Positions 36,431 through 47,222 of a stretch of DNA of 64,000 nucleotides are shown here, piece by piece (position 1 is the first letter of the stretch; each line of letters begins with the position of its first letter). The stretch is from W-Chloroflexi-9 sp045863195 (lineage in GTDB: Bacteria > Chloroflexota > Dehalococcoidia > UBA2979): contig BTUI01000001.1 of assembly GCA_045863195.1 (NCBI GenBank), forward strand, positions 415,994-479,993, in the 5' to 3' direction. A model generated the notes under the pieces. It saw only the letters and a program-made list of their open reading frames with translations. It did not search any database and was not told where the DNA came from. A program made the translations under genes and the position numbers.

Positions 36431-37621
36431 TCAATTGATCGGGCGGTCGACCTCGGTCGGCGCGGAGTAGTCGACGCCGGCGACGCCGAAGCCGAAGAGG
36501 CGCTGGAAGTCCGCCTTGTAGCCAGCGTAGTCCGTGGTCTCCGCCAGGTTCGCCGTCGTGATCGTCGGCCAGATCCGCCCGACCGCCTCCTGCACCGCCT
36601 CCGACATCTCGAGGTCGTCGAGGCGGATGCGGCGCTCCGCATCCAGCACCGGCGTCTGCCCGGGGCCAAGGTGGTCGCGGAAGAGCCGGATGATCTGCTC
36701 GGTCGTGCCCTCGTGGACGCCCTGCTCCTTCATCACCTTGTAGGCGACGGAGAGGTACAGCGGCACCGCCGGGATCGCGCTGGAAGCCTGGGTGACCACG
36801 CTCTTGTTCACGCTCACCCACGCACCGCCGCCGTTGCCGGCCTGCGCCAGCGTCTCGTTCAGCTGGATGCCGGTGCGCTCCAGGTGCTCCTTCGCCGCGC
36901 CGATGGTGCCGCGCCGGTAGATGGGCGCGGTGACCTCCGGGCCGATGTAGGAGTAGGCCACGGTGCGGGCGCCCGGCGCGAGCAGGCCCTCCGCGCGCAG
37001 CATCTGCACCCAGTACCGCCAGTCCTCGCCGCCCATCACCTTGATCGTCGCCTCGATCTCTTCGTCCGTCGCCGGGTCGAGCGAGGTCTCCACGACCTCC
37101 TCCGAGCGGAGGTCGAACGCGCGGCCGTGGTACGGCGCACCGATCGGCTTGAGCGTGGAGGTCCAGACGGTACCGTCCGGCTCGCGGCGGCGAGGCGCGG
37201 CCAGCGAGTAGATCAGGAGGTCGACCGGGCCGAGGCGTCGAAGCGCCTCGACGACCTCCGCCTTTGCCTCGTCGGAGAAGGCGTCGCCGTTGATCGTCTC
37301 GTAGGTGAGCCCCTCGGCGGCGGCGAGGCGGTGCGCCTCCGCGACGTTGTACCAGCCGGCCGTGCCGGTCTTGTCGCCGGACGGCTCCTTCTCGAAGCAG
37401 ACGCCCAGCGTCTTCGCGCCGTAGCCAAAGGCGGCGACGAGCGCGCTCGAGAGGCCGTAGCCGGTGCTGGAGCCGACGACGAGCGCGGTCCCGATGCTGC
37501 CGGTGAGGCCGGCGGCGCGGATCGCGGCGACCTGCTCGCGGACGTTCGCGGCGCAGCCGTCCGGGTGGGCGGTGAGGGAGATGAAGCCGCGGATCCGCGG
37601 CTGGACGACCTGCAGGGACAT
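36431..37621 (-). CDS. fabV: trans-2-enoyl-CoA/ACP reductase, FabV/Ter family
   Basis: A 396-residue single-polypeptide NADH-dependent enoyl reductase. The NAD-binding GSSTGYGLSSA (50-60) and the family active site Tyr-x8-Lys (YRRGTIGAAK, near 235-244) are present, with the long form typical of FabV/Ter, distinct from FabI. It reduces crotonyl-CoA or enoyl-ACP in fatty acid or butyryl metabolism. No other fas genes are adjacent. The start MSLQVVQPRIRGF fits the family. Confidence 0.93.
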   Translation of the reverse strand: MSLQVVQPRIRGFISLTAHPDGCAANVREQVAAIRAAGLTGSIGTALVVGSSTGYGLSSALVAAFGYGAKTLGVCFEKEPSGDKTGTAGWYNVAEAHRLAAAEGLTYETINGDAFSDEAKAEVVEALRRLGPVDLLIYSLAAPRRREPDGTVWTSTLKPIGAPYHGRAFDLRSEEVVETSLDPATDEEIEATIKVMGGEDWRYWVQMLRAEGLLAPGARTVAYSYIGPEVTAPIYRRGTIGAAKEHLERTGIQLNETLAQAGNGGGAWVSVNKSVVTQASSAIPAVPLYLSVAYKVMKEQGVHEGTTEQIIRLFRDHLGPGQTPVLDAERRIRLDDLEMSEAVQEAVGRIWPTITTANLAETTDYAGYKADFQRLFGFGVAGVDYSAPTEVDRPIN

Positions 37622-37646
37622 GCGACCCTCCCGGGGAGCCGCCCGG

Positions 37647-39464
37647 CTAGTCGTGCATCTTCAGGACGGCCATGAACGCCTCCTGCGGTACCTCGACCTG
37701 GCCGAGCATCTTCATGCGCTTCTTGCCGGCCTTCTGCTTCTCCAGCAACTTCCGCTTGCGCGTGATGTCGCCGCCGTAGCACTTCGCCAGCACGTTCTTC
37801 CGCATCGCCTTCACGGTTTCGCGGGCGACGATCTTCCCGCCGATGGTGGCCTGCACCGGCACATCGAACAACTGCCGGGGGATCAGGTCCTTCAGCGCCG
37901 CGACGAGCTTCCGGCCCTGTTGCGGCGCCTGCTCCGTGGGCACGATCACCGAGAGCGCGTCCACCGGGTCGCCGTTCACGAGGATGTCCAGGCGCGACAC
38001 GCGCGCCGCGCGGTACCCGATCAACTGGTAGTCCATCGCCGCGTAGCCGGAGGTGCGCGACTTCAACTGGTCGTAGAACTCCACGAGGATCTCGGCGAGC
38101 GGCACCTCGAACGTCATCAACACGCGCGAGTCGCCCTCGTCCTCAGAGTGGTCGAGGTACTCGGTGCGCTGGAAGAGGCCGCGGCGCTCCGAGACGAGGC
38201 GCATGATCTGGCCGATGAAGCGCGCCGGCACGGTGATGGAGACGCCCACCCACGGCTCGCGGATCTCCGCGATCTCGTTGGAGGTCGGCAGGTCCGCCGG
38301 GGAGTCGATCACCTCCTCGCGGCCGTTCGTGCGGGTGATCTCGTACTGCACGGACGGCGCGGTGGCGATGAGATCCAGGTCGAACTCGCGCTCCAGGCGC
38401 TCCTGCACGATCTCCATGTGGAGCAGCCCGAGGAAACCGCAGCGGAACCCGAAGCCCAGCGCCACGCTGGTCTCCGGCTCCCACTGGAGCGCGGCATCGT
38501 TCAGCGTGAGGCGCTCGAGCGCCTCGCGCAGGCCCGTGTAGTCGTCCGGGTCGGTCGGGTAGATGCCGGCGAACACCATCGCCTTCGCCGGCTGGTACCC
38601 GCCGACGGCCTCGGTCGCCGGATGCATGTCCGTCGTGACCGTGTCACCGACGCGGCTCTCCGACACGCCCTTCAGGCCGGTCGCGATGTAGCCGACCTCG
38701 CCGGCCTCCAGGATGTCGGTGCGCGTGGGCGCGGGATGGAAGTAGCCGATCTCCACCGGCTCGAAGCGCGCGTTGCTCTGCATCATCCGCAACCGCTGGC
38801 GGCCGTCCACGCGGCCTTCCACGACGCGGACGTAGGCGACGACGCCCTTGAAGGCGTCGTACTTCGCGTCGAACACCATCGCCCGCAGGGGGGCGTCCTG
38901 GGAGCCGGTCGGCGGGGGCACGCGCTCGACGACGGCCTGGAGCATCTCCTTCACGCCGATGCCGCTCTTGCCGGAGCCGAACAGCACCTCATCCGCGTCG
39001 AACCCGATGATGTCGACGAGTTCCTTCGCGACGCGCTCGGGCTCCGCGGAGGGCAGGTCGACCTTGTTGACGACGGGGATGAGGCGCAGGTTCTGGTTCA
39101 TCGCCATGTAGACGTTGGCGAGCGTCTGCGCCTGGATGCCCTGGGTGGCGTCCACCACGAGGATCGCGCCCTCGCACGCTGCGAGGGCACGGGAGACCTC
39201 GTACGCGAAGTCCACGTGGCCGGGGGTGTCGATCAGGTTGAGCTGGTAGCGCTCGCCGTCCGCGGCGGTGAAGTCCATCCGCACGGCCTGCGCCTTGATC
39301 GTGATCCCCTTCTCGCGCTCCAGGTCCATGGAGTCGAGCATCTGCTCGCGCATGTCGCGCGGGTCGACGGCGCCGGTGACCTCCAGCATGCGGTCGGCCA
39401 GCGTCGACTTGCCGTGGTCGATGTGGGCAATGATGCAGAAGTTCCGGATGCGTGAGGGTTCCAC
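37647..39464 (-). CDS. lepA: Elongation factor 4 (LepA)
   Basis: A 605-residue translation GTPase. G1 AHIDHGKST (13-21) and the G domain, domains II, III and V, and the LepA-specific C-terminal domain end with the typical KVPQ-like basic tail containing AFMAVLK. EF4 back-translocates or helps mature ribosomes under stress. Start GTG 39462-39464. A strong hairpin terminator of the opp genes lies between lepA and oppF. Confidence 0.96.
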   Translation of the reverse strand: MEPSRIRNFCIIAHIDHGKSTLADRMLEVTGAVDPRDMREQMLDSMDLEREKGITIKAQAVRMDFTAADGERYQLNLIDTPGHVDFAYEVSRALAACEGAILVVDATQGIQAQTLANVYMAMNQNLRLIPVVNKVDLPSAEPERVAKELVDIIGFDADEVLFGSGKSGIGVKEMLQAVVERVPPPTGSQDAPLRAMVFDAKYDAFKGVVAYVRVVEGRVDGRQRLRMMQSNARFEPVEIGYFHPAPTRTDILEAGEVGYIATGLKGVSESRVGDTVTTDMHPATEAVGGYQPAKAMVFAGIYPTDPDDYTGLREALERLTLNDAALQWEPETSVALGFGFRCGFLGLLHMEIVQERLEREFDLDLIATAPSVQYEITRTNGREEVIDSPADLPTSNEIAEIREPWVGVSITVPARFIGQIMRLVSERRGLFQRTEYLDHSEDEGDSRVLMTFEVPLAEILVEFYDQLKSRTSGYAAMDYQLIGYRAARVSRLDILVNGDPVDALSVIVPTEQAPQQGRKLVAALKDLIPRQLFDVPVQATIGGKIVARETVKAMRKNVLAKCYGGDITRKRKLLEKQKAGKKRMKMLGQVEVPQEAFMAVLKMHD

Positions 39465-39507
39465 CGCATCATCCTAACGGGCGGCGAGGCTAGGCGCGCC
39501 GACATGA

Positions 39508-39535
39508 GACAGGCCCGCCTTGCGGCGGGCCTGTC
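39508..39535 (-). terminator. Intrinsic terminator after oppF
   Basis: Perfect 12-bp stem (GACAGGCCCGCC / GGCGGGCCTGTC) with a 4-nt loop, 25 bp after the oppF stop and before lepA. Confidence 0.7.
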
Positions 39536-39559
39536 AGTCGATCGGTGAGTCCGGACGGA

Positions 39560-40585
39560 CTAGACGCGGTGGCAGGCCACGTAGTGGCCGGGCGCGGCCT
39601 CACGCCACTCCGGCACGCGCTCGCGGCACTCGTCCACCGCGATGGGGCAGCGCGTGTTGAACACGCAGCCCGGGGGCGGGCGGAGCGGGGACGGCACGTC
39701 ACCGGTCAGGATGATGCGTTCGCGCTTGCGCTCCAGCTCCGGGTCCGTGATCGGCACGGCGGAGAGGAGGGCCTTCGTGTACGGGTGCAGCGGGTTCTGG
39801 TAGAGCTCGTTGGACTCCGCCAGCTCCATCATCTTGCCCAGGTACATCACCGCCACGCGGTCGGAAATGTGCCGGACAACCGCGAGGTCGTGGGCGATGA
39901 AGAGGTAGGTGAGGCCGAACTGCTCCTGGAGGTCCTCCAGCAGGTTGATGACCTGGGCCTGGATGGACACGTCCAGCGCGGAGACCGGCTCGTCACAGAC
40001 CAGGAACTCCGGCTCCGCCGCGAGCGCACGGCCGATGCCGATGCGCTGGCGCTGGCCGCCGGAGAACTCGTGCGGGTAGCGGCGGGCGAAGGCGGGGTTC
40101 AGGCCGACCGCCTGCAGGATGTACTGCACGCGCTCCTTGCGCTCCGCACCCTTGTACAGGCCGTGGATCGCCAGCGGCTCGCCCACGATCTGTTCCACGC
40201 TCATGCGCGGGTTCAGCGAGGAGAACGGGTCCTGGAAGATCATCTGCATCCGGCGCCGGAACCGGCGCAGGTCGTTCGGCTTGAGCTCGGTCAGCTCGGT
40301 GCCGCCGAAGTTTACGGAACCGCCGGTCGGCTTGTAGAGCTGCAGCACCGCGCGGCCGGTCGTGGACTTGCCACAGCCGGACTCGCCCACCAGGCCGAGC
40401 GTCTCGCCCTTCGTCACGAAGAAGCTGAGGTCGTCCACGGCGCGGACGTCCGCGACCTTCTTCTGGATGAACGTCCCGGCGGTCACCGGGAAGTACATCT
40501 TCAGGTTCTGGACGTTCACCAGCGTCTCACCGTGCTTGACGGTGCTCTCGTAAATGTTCTTGGACTGCGTCTGCATCGTCGCCAT
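39560..40585 (-). CDS. oppF: Oligopeptide/dipeptide ABC transporter ATPase, OppF-type
   Basis: A 341-residue ABC ATPase with Walker A GESGCGKST (67-75), signature SGGQRQRIGI, Walker B FLVCDEPVSALD and a C-terminal oligopeptide-family extension with Cys in CVFNTRCPIAVDEC. These ATPases energise peptide or nickel/sugar-peptide uptake with two permeases and a binding protein. It follows oppD on the same strand. No permease or solute-binding gene is adjacent on either side. Confidence 0.9.
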   Translation of the reverse strand: MATMQTQSKNIYESTVKHGETLVNVQNLKMYFPVTAGTFIQKKVADVRAVDDLSFFVTKGETLGLVGESGCGKSTTGRAVLQLYKPTGGSVNFGGTELTELKPNDLRRFRRRMQMIFQDPFSSLNPRMSVEQIVGEPLAIHGLYKGAERKERVQYILQAVGLNPAFARRYPHEFSGGQRQRIGIGRALAAEPEFLVCDEPVSALDVSIQAQVINLLEDLQEQFGLTYLFIAHDLAVVRHISDRVAVMYLGKMMELAESNELYQNPLHPYTKALLSAVPITDPELERKRERIILTGDVPSPLRPPPGCVFNTRCPIAVDECRERVPEWREAAPGHYVACHRV

Positions 40586-40606
40586 TGAGGTCGCCCTTCC
40601 TGCGGA

Positions 40607-41623
<1,017 letters not shown>

Positions 41624-41698
41624 GGATGACCTCCGCGCTTCTGCGCGACCCCTCTCGGCTCCGTGGTTTCCGCGCCCAACCGGTCAAGGTCAGGCTTC

Positions 41699-41783
41699 TG
41701 GTGGGGAAGAGGAGACTCGAACTCCTACGCCTTGCGGCACGTGATCCTAAGTCACGCTCGTCTGCCAGTTCCGACACTTCCCC
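41699..41783 (-). tRNA. tRNA-Leu (anticodon TAG)
   Basis: The minus strand gives a cloverleaf with 7-bp acceptor GGGGAAG/CTTCCCC, a D arm, the anticodon loop CTTAGGA (anticodon TAG), a long variable arm (TGCCGCAAGGCG) typical of Leu, and a T arm with GTTCGAGTC. CCA is encoded at 41699-41701. Confidence 0.92.
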
Positions 41784-41844
41784 GTCGTCGTCGCTGGCAT
41801 CGGCCTGACCGCGTTACCCCGCGCGGCCGGGCCAGTGAGTGTGA

Positions 41845-41919
41845 TGGTGAGCCCCGAGGGATTCGAACCCTCAACCGGCTGATTAAGAGTCAGCTGCTCT
41901 GCCATTGAGCTAGAGGCCC
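41845..41919 (-). tRNA. tRNA-Lys (anticodon CTT)
   Basis: Minus-strand cloverleaf with acceptor GGGCCTC/GGGGCTC including G-U pairs, anticodon loop CTCTTAA (anticodon CTT) and T loop TTCGAAT. The CCA is encoded at 41845-41847. The 5' end lies about 7 nt after the -10 box, so the leader is very short or absent. Confidence 0.92.
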
Positions 41920-41925
41920 GGCAGG

Positions 41926-41955
41926 AAACTACCAATGGCCCGGAGCGGGTGTCAA
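41926..41955 (-). promoter_or_regulatory. Promoter of tRNA-Lys (and tRNA-Leu)
   Basis: A perfect TTGACA (41950-41955) reads on the minus strand, an 18-nt spacer, then TAGTTT (41926-41931), just ahead of the tRNA-Lys 5' end at 41919. The two minus-strand tRNAs probably share it. Confidence 0.6.
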
Positions 41956-42024
41956 CGAACACCGCGCCCAAACCCCTGGTCCGACCTGCCGGGTGACCGT
42001 CCTCTCGTGCTCAACGGCTCGCCG

Positions 42025-42053
42025 TTGACCCTGTCGGGGCGGTACCATAGCGT
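42025..42053 (+). promoter_or_regulatory. Promoter of tRNA-Val
   Basis: TTGACC (42025-42030), 17-nt spacer, TAGCGT (42048-42053). It sits 32 bp before the tRNA-Val 5' end and could read on toward the thrS T-box region, although thrS has its own leader. Confidence 0.5.
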
Positions 42054-42084
42054 CATTGAGCGCTCTTGTGTGGGCGTTGCCTCC

Positions 42085-42161
42085 GGGCGGTTAGCTCAGT
42101 TGGTTAGAGCGCAGCGTTGACATCGCTGAGGTCACTGGTTCGAATCCAGTACCGCCCACCA
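42085..42161 (+). tRNA. tRNA-Val (anticodon GAC)
   Basis: Plus-strand cloverleaf with acceptor GGGCGGT/ACCGCCC, D loop AGTTGGTTAGAGC, anticodon stem CAGCG/CGCTG around TTGACAT (anticodon GAC) and T loop TTCGAAT. CCA is encoded at 42159-42161. Confidence 0.93.
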
Positions 42162-42237
42162 CACCTCCTCCTCCCGTCCCTGCCCGCCCGCCACCGCCGG
42201 TAACGTCTACCGGCCGGGCGCGTTATCATCCCCGGAC

Positions 42238-42521
42238 GCACAGCCGCGCAGCGATGCGCGGGATGACGAGCGCTGATGGGGACACGTCCCCGCGGTGCGC
42301 CTCCCCCAGAGAACGGGACCCGCCCCCGGGCGGTGCTGCAAGTCCCGCGGGCGGCGTCGCGGCGATACCACCCCGGAGCCCGCGGGCGAACCCGCGGCGC
42401 CTTGCCCCCGTTAGCGGGCCACAACGAGCCCTGGTGCCGCCGTGCGCCCGGGGAACGTCGGGTGGAACCACGCGAGCGCGCCTCACGTCCCGTCAGGACA
42501 TGAGGCGCGCTTGTTGTTTGT
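42238..42521 (+). promoter_or_regulatory. T-box riboswitch (Thr) with terminator, upstream of thrS
   Basis: The thrS leader carries a stem I region with CAGAGAACGGGAC paired to GTCCCG, a specifier codon ACC at 42367-42369 flanked as GAT-ACC-A, and the T-box core GGGTGGAACCACG (42460-42472). UGGA in the core would pair with the 3' UCCA of an uncharged tRNA-Thr with a U discriminator. A 10-bp GC stem (GCGCGCCTCA / TGAGGCGCGC) with TTGTTGTTTG after it is the terminator. Low charging of tRNA-Thr would favour the antiterminator and thrS expression. Stem I ends are approximate. Confidence 0.85.
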
Positions 42522-42559
42522 GTGCCGGCGCCACCACGCCGGCCAGGAGGTCAGACGCG

Positions 42560-44323
42560 ATGAGCGATGGACACGACGCCCCGTTCGCCGGACTGCCGCC
42601 GGAGGAGCGCCTGTTCCGCATGCGCCACTCCGCGGCACACGTGCTCGCGGAGGCGGTGCTGGAGATGTTCCCGGAGGCGAAGTACGCCATTGGCCCCCCG
42701 GTGGACAACGGCTTCTACTACGACTTCGACCTCCCCCGTCCGCTCACCCCGGACGACCTGGTCGCGCTGGAGGCGCGCATGCGCGTCACCGTGCAGCGCG
42801 ACCTGCCGATCACGGGCGAGCAGATCCCGAAGGACCGCGCCCGCGCGATCTTTGCGGACCAGCCGTACAAACTCGAACTGATCGAGGGCATCGAGGACGC
42901 CACGGTCGGGCACTTCCGCCACGGCGAGTTCCAGGACCTCTGTCGCGGCGGCCATACCGAGACGACCGGCCAGATCGGCGCGTTCATCCTCGACCGTGTC
43001 GCCGGCGCCTACTGGCGGGGCGACGAGAAGAACCCAATGCTCCAGCGCGTGTACGGCCTGCTCTTTGCGACGCAGGCCGAACTGGACGCCTACCTGGAGC
43101 AGCGCGCGGAGGCGGAGAAGCGCGACCACCGACGGCTCGGCCGCGAGCTGGACCTCTTCCACATCGACCCGATCGCGCCGGGCTCGCCGTTCTGGCACCC
43201 GAAGGGCGCGGTCCTCTACAACGGCCTCGTCGACTACATGCGCGACCTGTACGAGGAGTACGGCTACCAGGAGGTGATCACGCCGCAGATCTTCGGCGTG
43301 GACCTCTGGAAGACCTCCGGGCACTACCAGAACTTCTCGGACGACATGTTCCTGTTCCACTCCGCGGACGAGGAACTGGGCGTGAAGCCGATGAACTGCC
43401 CCGGCCACTGTCACTACTTCGCCGGGGGACACCACTCCTACCGCGAGTTGCCGCTGCGCCTCGCGGAGTTCACGCGGCTCCACCGCAACGAGCGGTCGGG
43501 CGTGCTGCACGGCCTCACCCGCGTGCGCTCCTTCGCGCAGGACGACGCGCACATCTACTGCACCCCGGAGCAGTTCGAGGGCGAGATCGTGCTCATCTTC
43601 GCGATGATCGAGCGCGTCTACCGCGAGCTCGGCCTCGGCGAGCCGGAGATCCGGCTCGGCACGCGCCCCGCGAAGTTCGCGGGCACGGAGGCGGACTGGG
43701 CGGAGGGCGAGCGGCTGCTCGGCGAGACGGTGACGCGCGCCGGGAAGTCCTACACGCTCGCCCCGGGCGAGGGCGCGTTCTACGGCCCGAAGCTGGAGTT
43801 CCACTTCAAGGACGCGATCGGCCGGTCGTGGCAACTCGGGACCGTGCAGGTGGACATGGCGATGCCGGCCGCCTTCGGGCTCAACTACATCGGCGAGGAC
43901 GGCCAGGAGCACCGGCCGATGATGCTGCACCGGGCGATCCTCGGGTCGCTGGAGCGGTTCCTCGGCGTCTACACGGAGCACACCGGCGGCCACTTCCCGC
44001 TCTGGCTGGCGCCGGTGCAGGCAGTGGTGGTGCCGATTGCCGACCGCCACGTGGACTACGCCCGCTCGGTCCGCAGCCGCCTGCGGGAGCGTGGCTTCCG
44101 GGTGGAGGTGGACGAGTCCGGCGAGCGCATGGGCGCGAAGATCCGCAAGGCGCAGTTGCAGCGGGTGCCCTACATGCTCGTCGTCGGTGACCGCGAGGCG
44201 GAGGCGGAGGCCGCCGCCGTCCGCGACCGCACCGGGGACGACCTGGGCGCCATGCCGGTCTTCCAGATCATCGACCGGATGGTGGACGAGCGGGACAGCA
44301 AGGCGATCCAGGCCCGCGCCTGA
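42560..44323 (+). CDS. thrS: Threonyl-tRNA synthetase lacking the TGS domain
   Basis: A 587-residue class II synthetase. The editing domain (HSAAHVL near 24-30 and CRGGH near 137-141) is followed by the catalytic core with motif 2 LHRNERSGVLHGLTRVRSF and motif 3 region HRAILGSLERF, then an anticodon-binding domain near the C-terminus. The usual N-terminal TGS (ubiquitin-like) domain is absent; ATG 42560 (Shine-Dalgarno AGGAGG, 8 nt) begins just before the editing domain. The T-box leader controls it. Confidence 0.94.
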   Translation: MSDGHDAPFAGLPPEERLFRMRHSAAHVLAEAVLEMFPEAKYAIGPPVDNGFYYDFDLPRPLTPDDLVALEARMRVTVQRDLPITGEQIPKDRARAIFADQPYKLELIEGIEDATVGHFRHGEFQDLCRGGHTETTGQIGAFILDRVAGAYWRGDEKNPMLQRVYGLLFATQAELDAYLEQRAEAEKRDHRRLGRELDLFHIDPIAPGSPFWHPKGAVLYNGLVDYMRDLYEEYGYQEVITPQIFGVDLWKTSGHYQNFSDDMFLFHSADEELGVKPMNCPGHCHYFAGGHHSYRELPLRLAEFTRLHRNERSGVLHGLTRVRSFAQDDAHIYCTPEQFEGEIVLIFAMIERVYRELGLGEPEIRLGTRPAKFAGTEADWAEGERLLGETVTRAGKSYTLAPGEGAFYGPKLEFHFKDAIGRSWQLGTVQVDMAMPAAFGLNYIGEDGQEHRPMMLHRAILGSLERFLGVYTEHTGGHFPLWLAPVQAVVVPIADRHVDYARSVRSRLRERGFRVEVDESGERMGAKIRKAQLQRVPYMLVVGDREAEAEAAAVRDRTGDDLGAMPVFQIIDRMVDERDSKAIQARA

Positions 44324-44329
44324 CCACCC

Positions 44330-44357
44330 CCTCGGGGCCCCTCCGGGGGCCCCGAGG
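44330..44357 (+). terminator. Intrinsic terminator of thrS
   Basis: An 11-bp GC stem (CCTCGGGGCCC / GGGCCCCGAGG) followed by CTTG, 7 bp after the thrS stop. It separates thrS from the carboxylase gene. Confidence 0.65.
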
Positions 44358-44454
44358 CTTGCCGCCTGAGCGCCGTCATGACAGTCTGGCAGCCGGTCTT
44401 CGCGCCCCCAACGCGGCGTCCTCGGCCCCCGATTTCCGGAGCACCGACACGTCT

Positions 44455-46008
44455 ATGTTCAAACGCATCCTGATCGCCAACCGCGGCGAGATCGCCCTCC
44501 GAGTGCAGCGCACCTGCCGCGAGCTCGGCATCGAAACGGTCGCCGTCTACTCGGAGGTGGACCGCAACGCGCTCCACGTCCGCCAGGCCGACCACGCGGT
44601 CTGCATCGGCCCCGGCCCCGCCCTCGAGTCCTACCTCGTCATCGAGAAGATCATCGAGGCGGCGAAGGCGACGGGCGCCGACGCGATCCACCCCGGCTAC
44701 GGCTTCCTCTCCGAGAACGCCTCCTTCGTGGAGGCGTGCGTGGAGGCCGGCATCACGTTCATTGGCCCGCCGGCGGACGCGATGCGCGCGCTGGGCGGCA
44801 AGGTCTCCGGCCGCAAGTTGATGGAGGCCGCCGGCGTCCCGATTGTGCCCGGCGCGAATGACATCACGCTGGACGACTTCGCCACCGCCCACCGGGAGGC
44901 GGCACGCATCGGCTTCCCGCTGCTCGTGAAGGCCTCCGCCGGCGGTGGCGGCCGCGGCATCCGCCTCGTCGAGCGCGACGAGGACCTGGAGAACGCCATG
45001 CGCGCCTCCGCGGGCGAGGCGGCGACCTCCTTCAAAGACGCGACGATCTTCCTCGAGAAGTACGTCTCGCCGGCCCGCCACATCGAAGTGCAGATCATCG
45101 CGGACAACTTCGGCAACGTGCGCGCCTTCGGCGAGCGCGAGTGCTCGATCCAGCGCCGCAACCAGAAACTGGTGGAGGAAGCGCCCTCCATCGCCGTGAC
45201 CCCGGAGATCCGGAAGCGGCTGTGCGACGCGGCGATCGCCGCGGCCAAGTCCTGTGGCTACCGGAACGCCGGGACCGTCGAGTTCCTGATGGACCGGGAC
45301 GGCAACTTCTACTTCCTGGAGGTGAACGCTCGCCTGCAGGTAGAGCACCCGGTCAGCGAACTGGTGTACGGCGGCGTGGACCTCGTGGCGATGCAGATCG
45401 CCGTGGCGTCCGGCCAGCCGGTGCCGGACCCGGACGCGCCGCTCAACCCGGTGGGGTGGGCGATCGAGTGCCGCATCAACGGCGAGGACCCGTTCAACAA
45501 CTTCGCGCCGTCCGTGGGGCTGGTGGACTTCCTCCAGGTGCCCGCCGGCCCCGGCACGCGCTTCGACACGATGCTGTTCGAGGGCCTGGACGTCCCCGTC
45601 TTCTACGACTCGCTGCTCGGCAAGCTGATCGTGTGGGCGGAGACGCGCGACCGGGCGATCGAGCGGATGAAGCGCGCGCTGCGCGACCTCATCATCTCCG
45701 GCCCGCAGACGAACATCCCGTTCCACCTGGCGCTGTTCGACCACCCGGACTTCCGGAGCGGCGACTTCGCCACGAACTGGCTGGAACAGCACTTCACGAT
45801 GCCCGTCCCGCCGGAGGACGACCCGCGGCTGGAGCAGGCGCTGGTCGCCGGCGCGGTCGCGGCCAACCTGCTCGGCAGCGCCGCCCCCGGCGGGATCACC
45901 GCAGCCGGCCTCCCGCGCTGGACGCAGGCCTCCCGCGCCATGGCACGGCGCGGCATTCGGACCGAGGAAGGACTCCGCGGATGGCGACGCGGCACCGTTT
46001 CCAGGTAG
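44455..46008 (+). CDS. accC: Biotin carboxylase subunit of acyl-CoA carboxylase
   Basis: A 517-residue ATP-grasp biotin carboxylase. The N-terminal KRILIANRGEIALR (3-16), glycine-rich ATP loop KASAGGGGRGI (about 160-170), the catalytic region with EVNARLQVEHPVSE (about 293-306), and a C-terminal domain match AccC. It carboxylates biotin on the carrier protein with ATP and bicarbonate. It is about 50-60 residues longer than E. coli AccC. ATG 44455 gives the normal N-terminus. It overlaps the biotin carrier gene by 28 bp. Confidence 0.9.
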   Translation: MFKRILIANRGEIALRVQRTCRELGIETVAVYSEVDRNALHVRQADHAVCIGPGPALESYLVIEKIIEAAKATGADAIHPGYGFLSENASFVEACVEAGITFIGPPADAMRALGGKVSGRKLMEAAGVPIVPGANDITLDDFATAHREAARIGFPLLVKASAGGGGRGIRLVERDEDLENAMRASAGEAATSFKDATIFLEKYVSPARHIEVQIIADNFGNVRAFGERECSIQRRNQKLVEEAPSIAVTPEIRKRLCDAAIAAAKSCGYRNAGTVEFLMDRDGNFYFLEVNARLQVEHPVSELVYGGVDLVAMQIAVASGQPVPDPDAPLNPVGWAIECRINGEDPFNNFAPSVGLVDFLQVPAGPGTRFDTMLFEGLDVPVFYDSLLGKLIVWAETRDRAIERMKRALRDLIISGPQTNIPFHLALFDHPDFRSGDFATNWLEQHFTMPVPPEDDPRLEQALVAGAVAANLLGSAAPGGITAAGLPRWTQASRAMARRGIRTEEGLRGWRRGTVSR

Positions 46009-46508
46009 AGGGCGCCACGCGCGCCGTCACCATCGACGAGCTGAAGGACGGCCGTCTCCGCATCCGCGTGGACGAGGGTGACGCCTTTGACGTGGACGTG
46101 ACCACGTCCGGCGTCCCCGGCCTGTTCTCGGTCATCCGCAACGGCGTCCCGACCAGCGCGTACGTCACGCGCGACGGGAAGGGGCTCCGGGTGCTGGTGG
46201 ATGGCCGCACGTTCCACCTGGGCCCCGTGGGGGGCGCCGGGAAGCAGCGGGGAGCCTCGGGCGGACTCGCAGACCCGCTCGGCACCGTCACGGCGCCCCT
46301 GGCGGGCGTGGTGGTGGACATCCGCGTCGCCGTGGGCGACGAAATCAAGCCTCGCCAGACCCTCGTGGTCATCGAGGCGATGAAGATGCAGAACGAGGTG
46401 CAGGCCCCCCACGGCGGCGTGGTGAAGAAGATCACCGCCGTCCAGGGCGCCCGCATCGAAAAGGGCGAACTCGTCCTCGAGTACGAACCGGCGGAGGACG
46501 AGGGGTAA
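45981..46508 (+). CDS. accB: Biotin carboxyl carrier protein
   Basis: A 175-residue carrier. The biotinyl domain occupies about residues 100-170, with Lys135 in EAMKMQNEV as the biotinylation site, preceded by APLAGVV and followed by KGELVLEYE. The N-terminal half is a less conserved domain; the linker is glycine-rich rather than the long Pro/Ala linker of proteobacterial BCCP, resembling short acyl-CoA carboxylase carriers. BirA at 58503 would biotinylate it. The carboxyltransferase subunit is not in the window. Confidence 0.88.
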   Translation: MATRHRFQVEGATRAVTIDELKDGRLRIRVDEGDAFDVDVTTSGVPGLFSVIRNGVPTSAYVTRDGKGLRVLVDGRTFHLGPVGGAGKQRGASGGLADPLGTVTAPLAGVVVDIRVAVGDEIKPRQTLVVIEAMKMQNEVQAPHGGVVKKITAVQGARIEKGELVLEYEPAEDEG

Positions 46509-46546
46509 CCCCGGATGCCGCCCCCTCCCGGGGCGCATCACAATCT

Positions 46547-46555
46547 TGCTAGAAT
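46547..46555 (+). promoter_or_regulatory. Extended -10 promoter of infC-rpmI-rplT
   Basis: TGC-TAGAAT (TG motif 46547-46548, -10 at 46550-46555) with no good -35. The predicted start near 46562 gives a leader of about 47 nt, containing a GCGCGC hairpin, before the infC ATC start. Confidence 0.5.
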
Positions 46556-46608
46556 GACGGCTCTGACGCTGCGCGCCGGTGCGCGGCGACAACACGGAGG
46601 GTGCTTCG

Positions 46609-47196
<588 letters not shown>

Positions 47197-47222
47197 CCTG
47201 AGCGTCTGAGGGAGCACCACAC

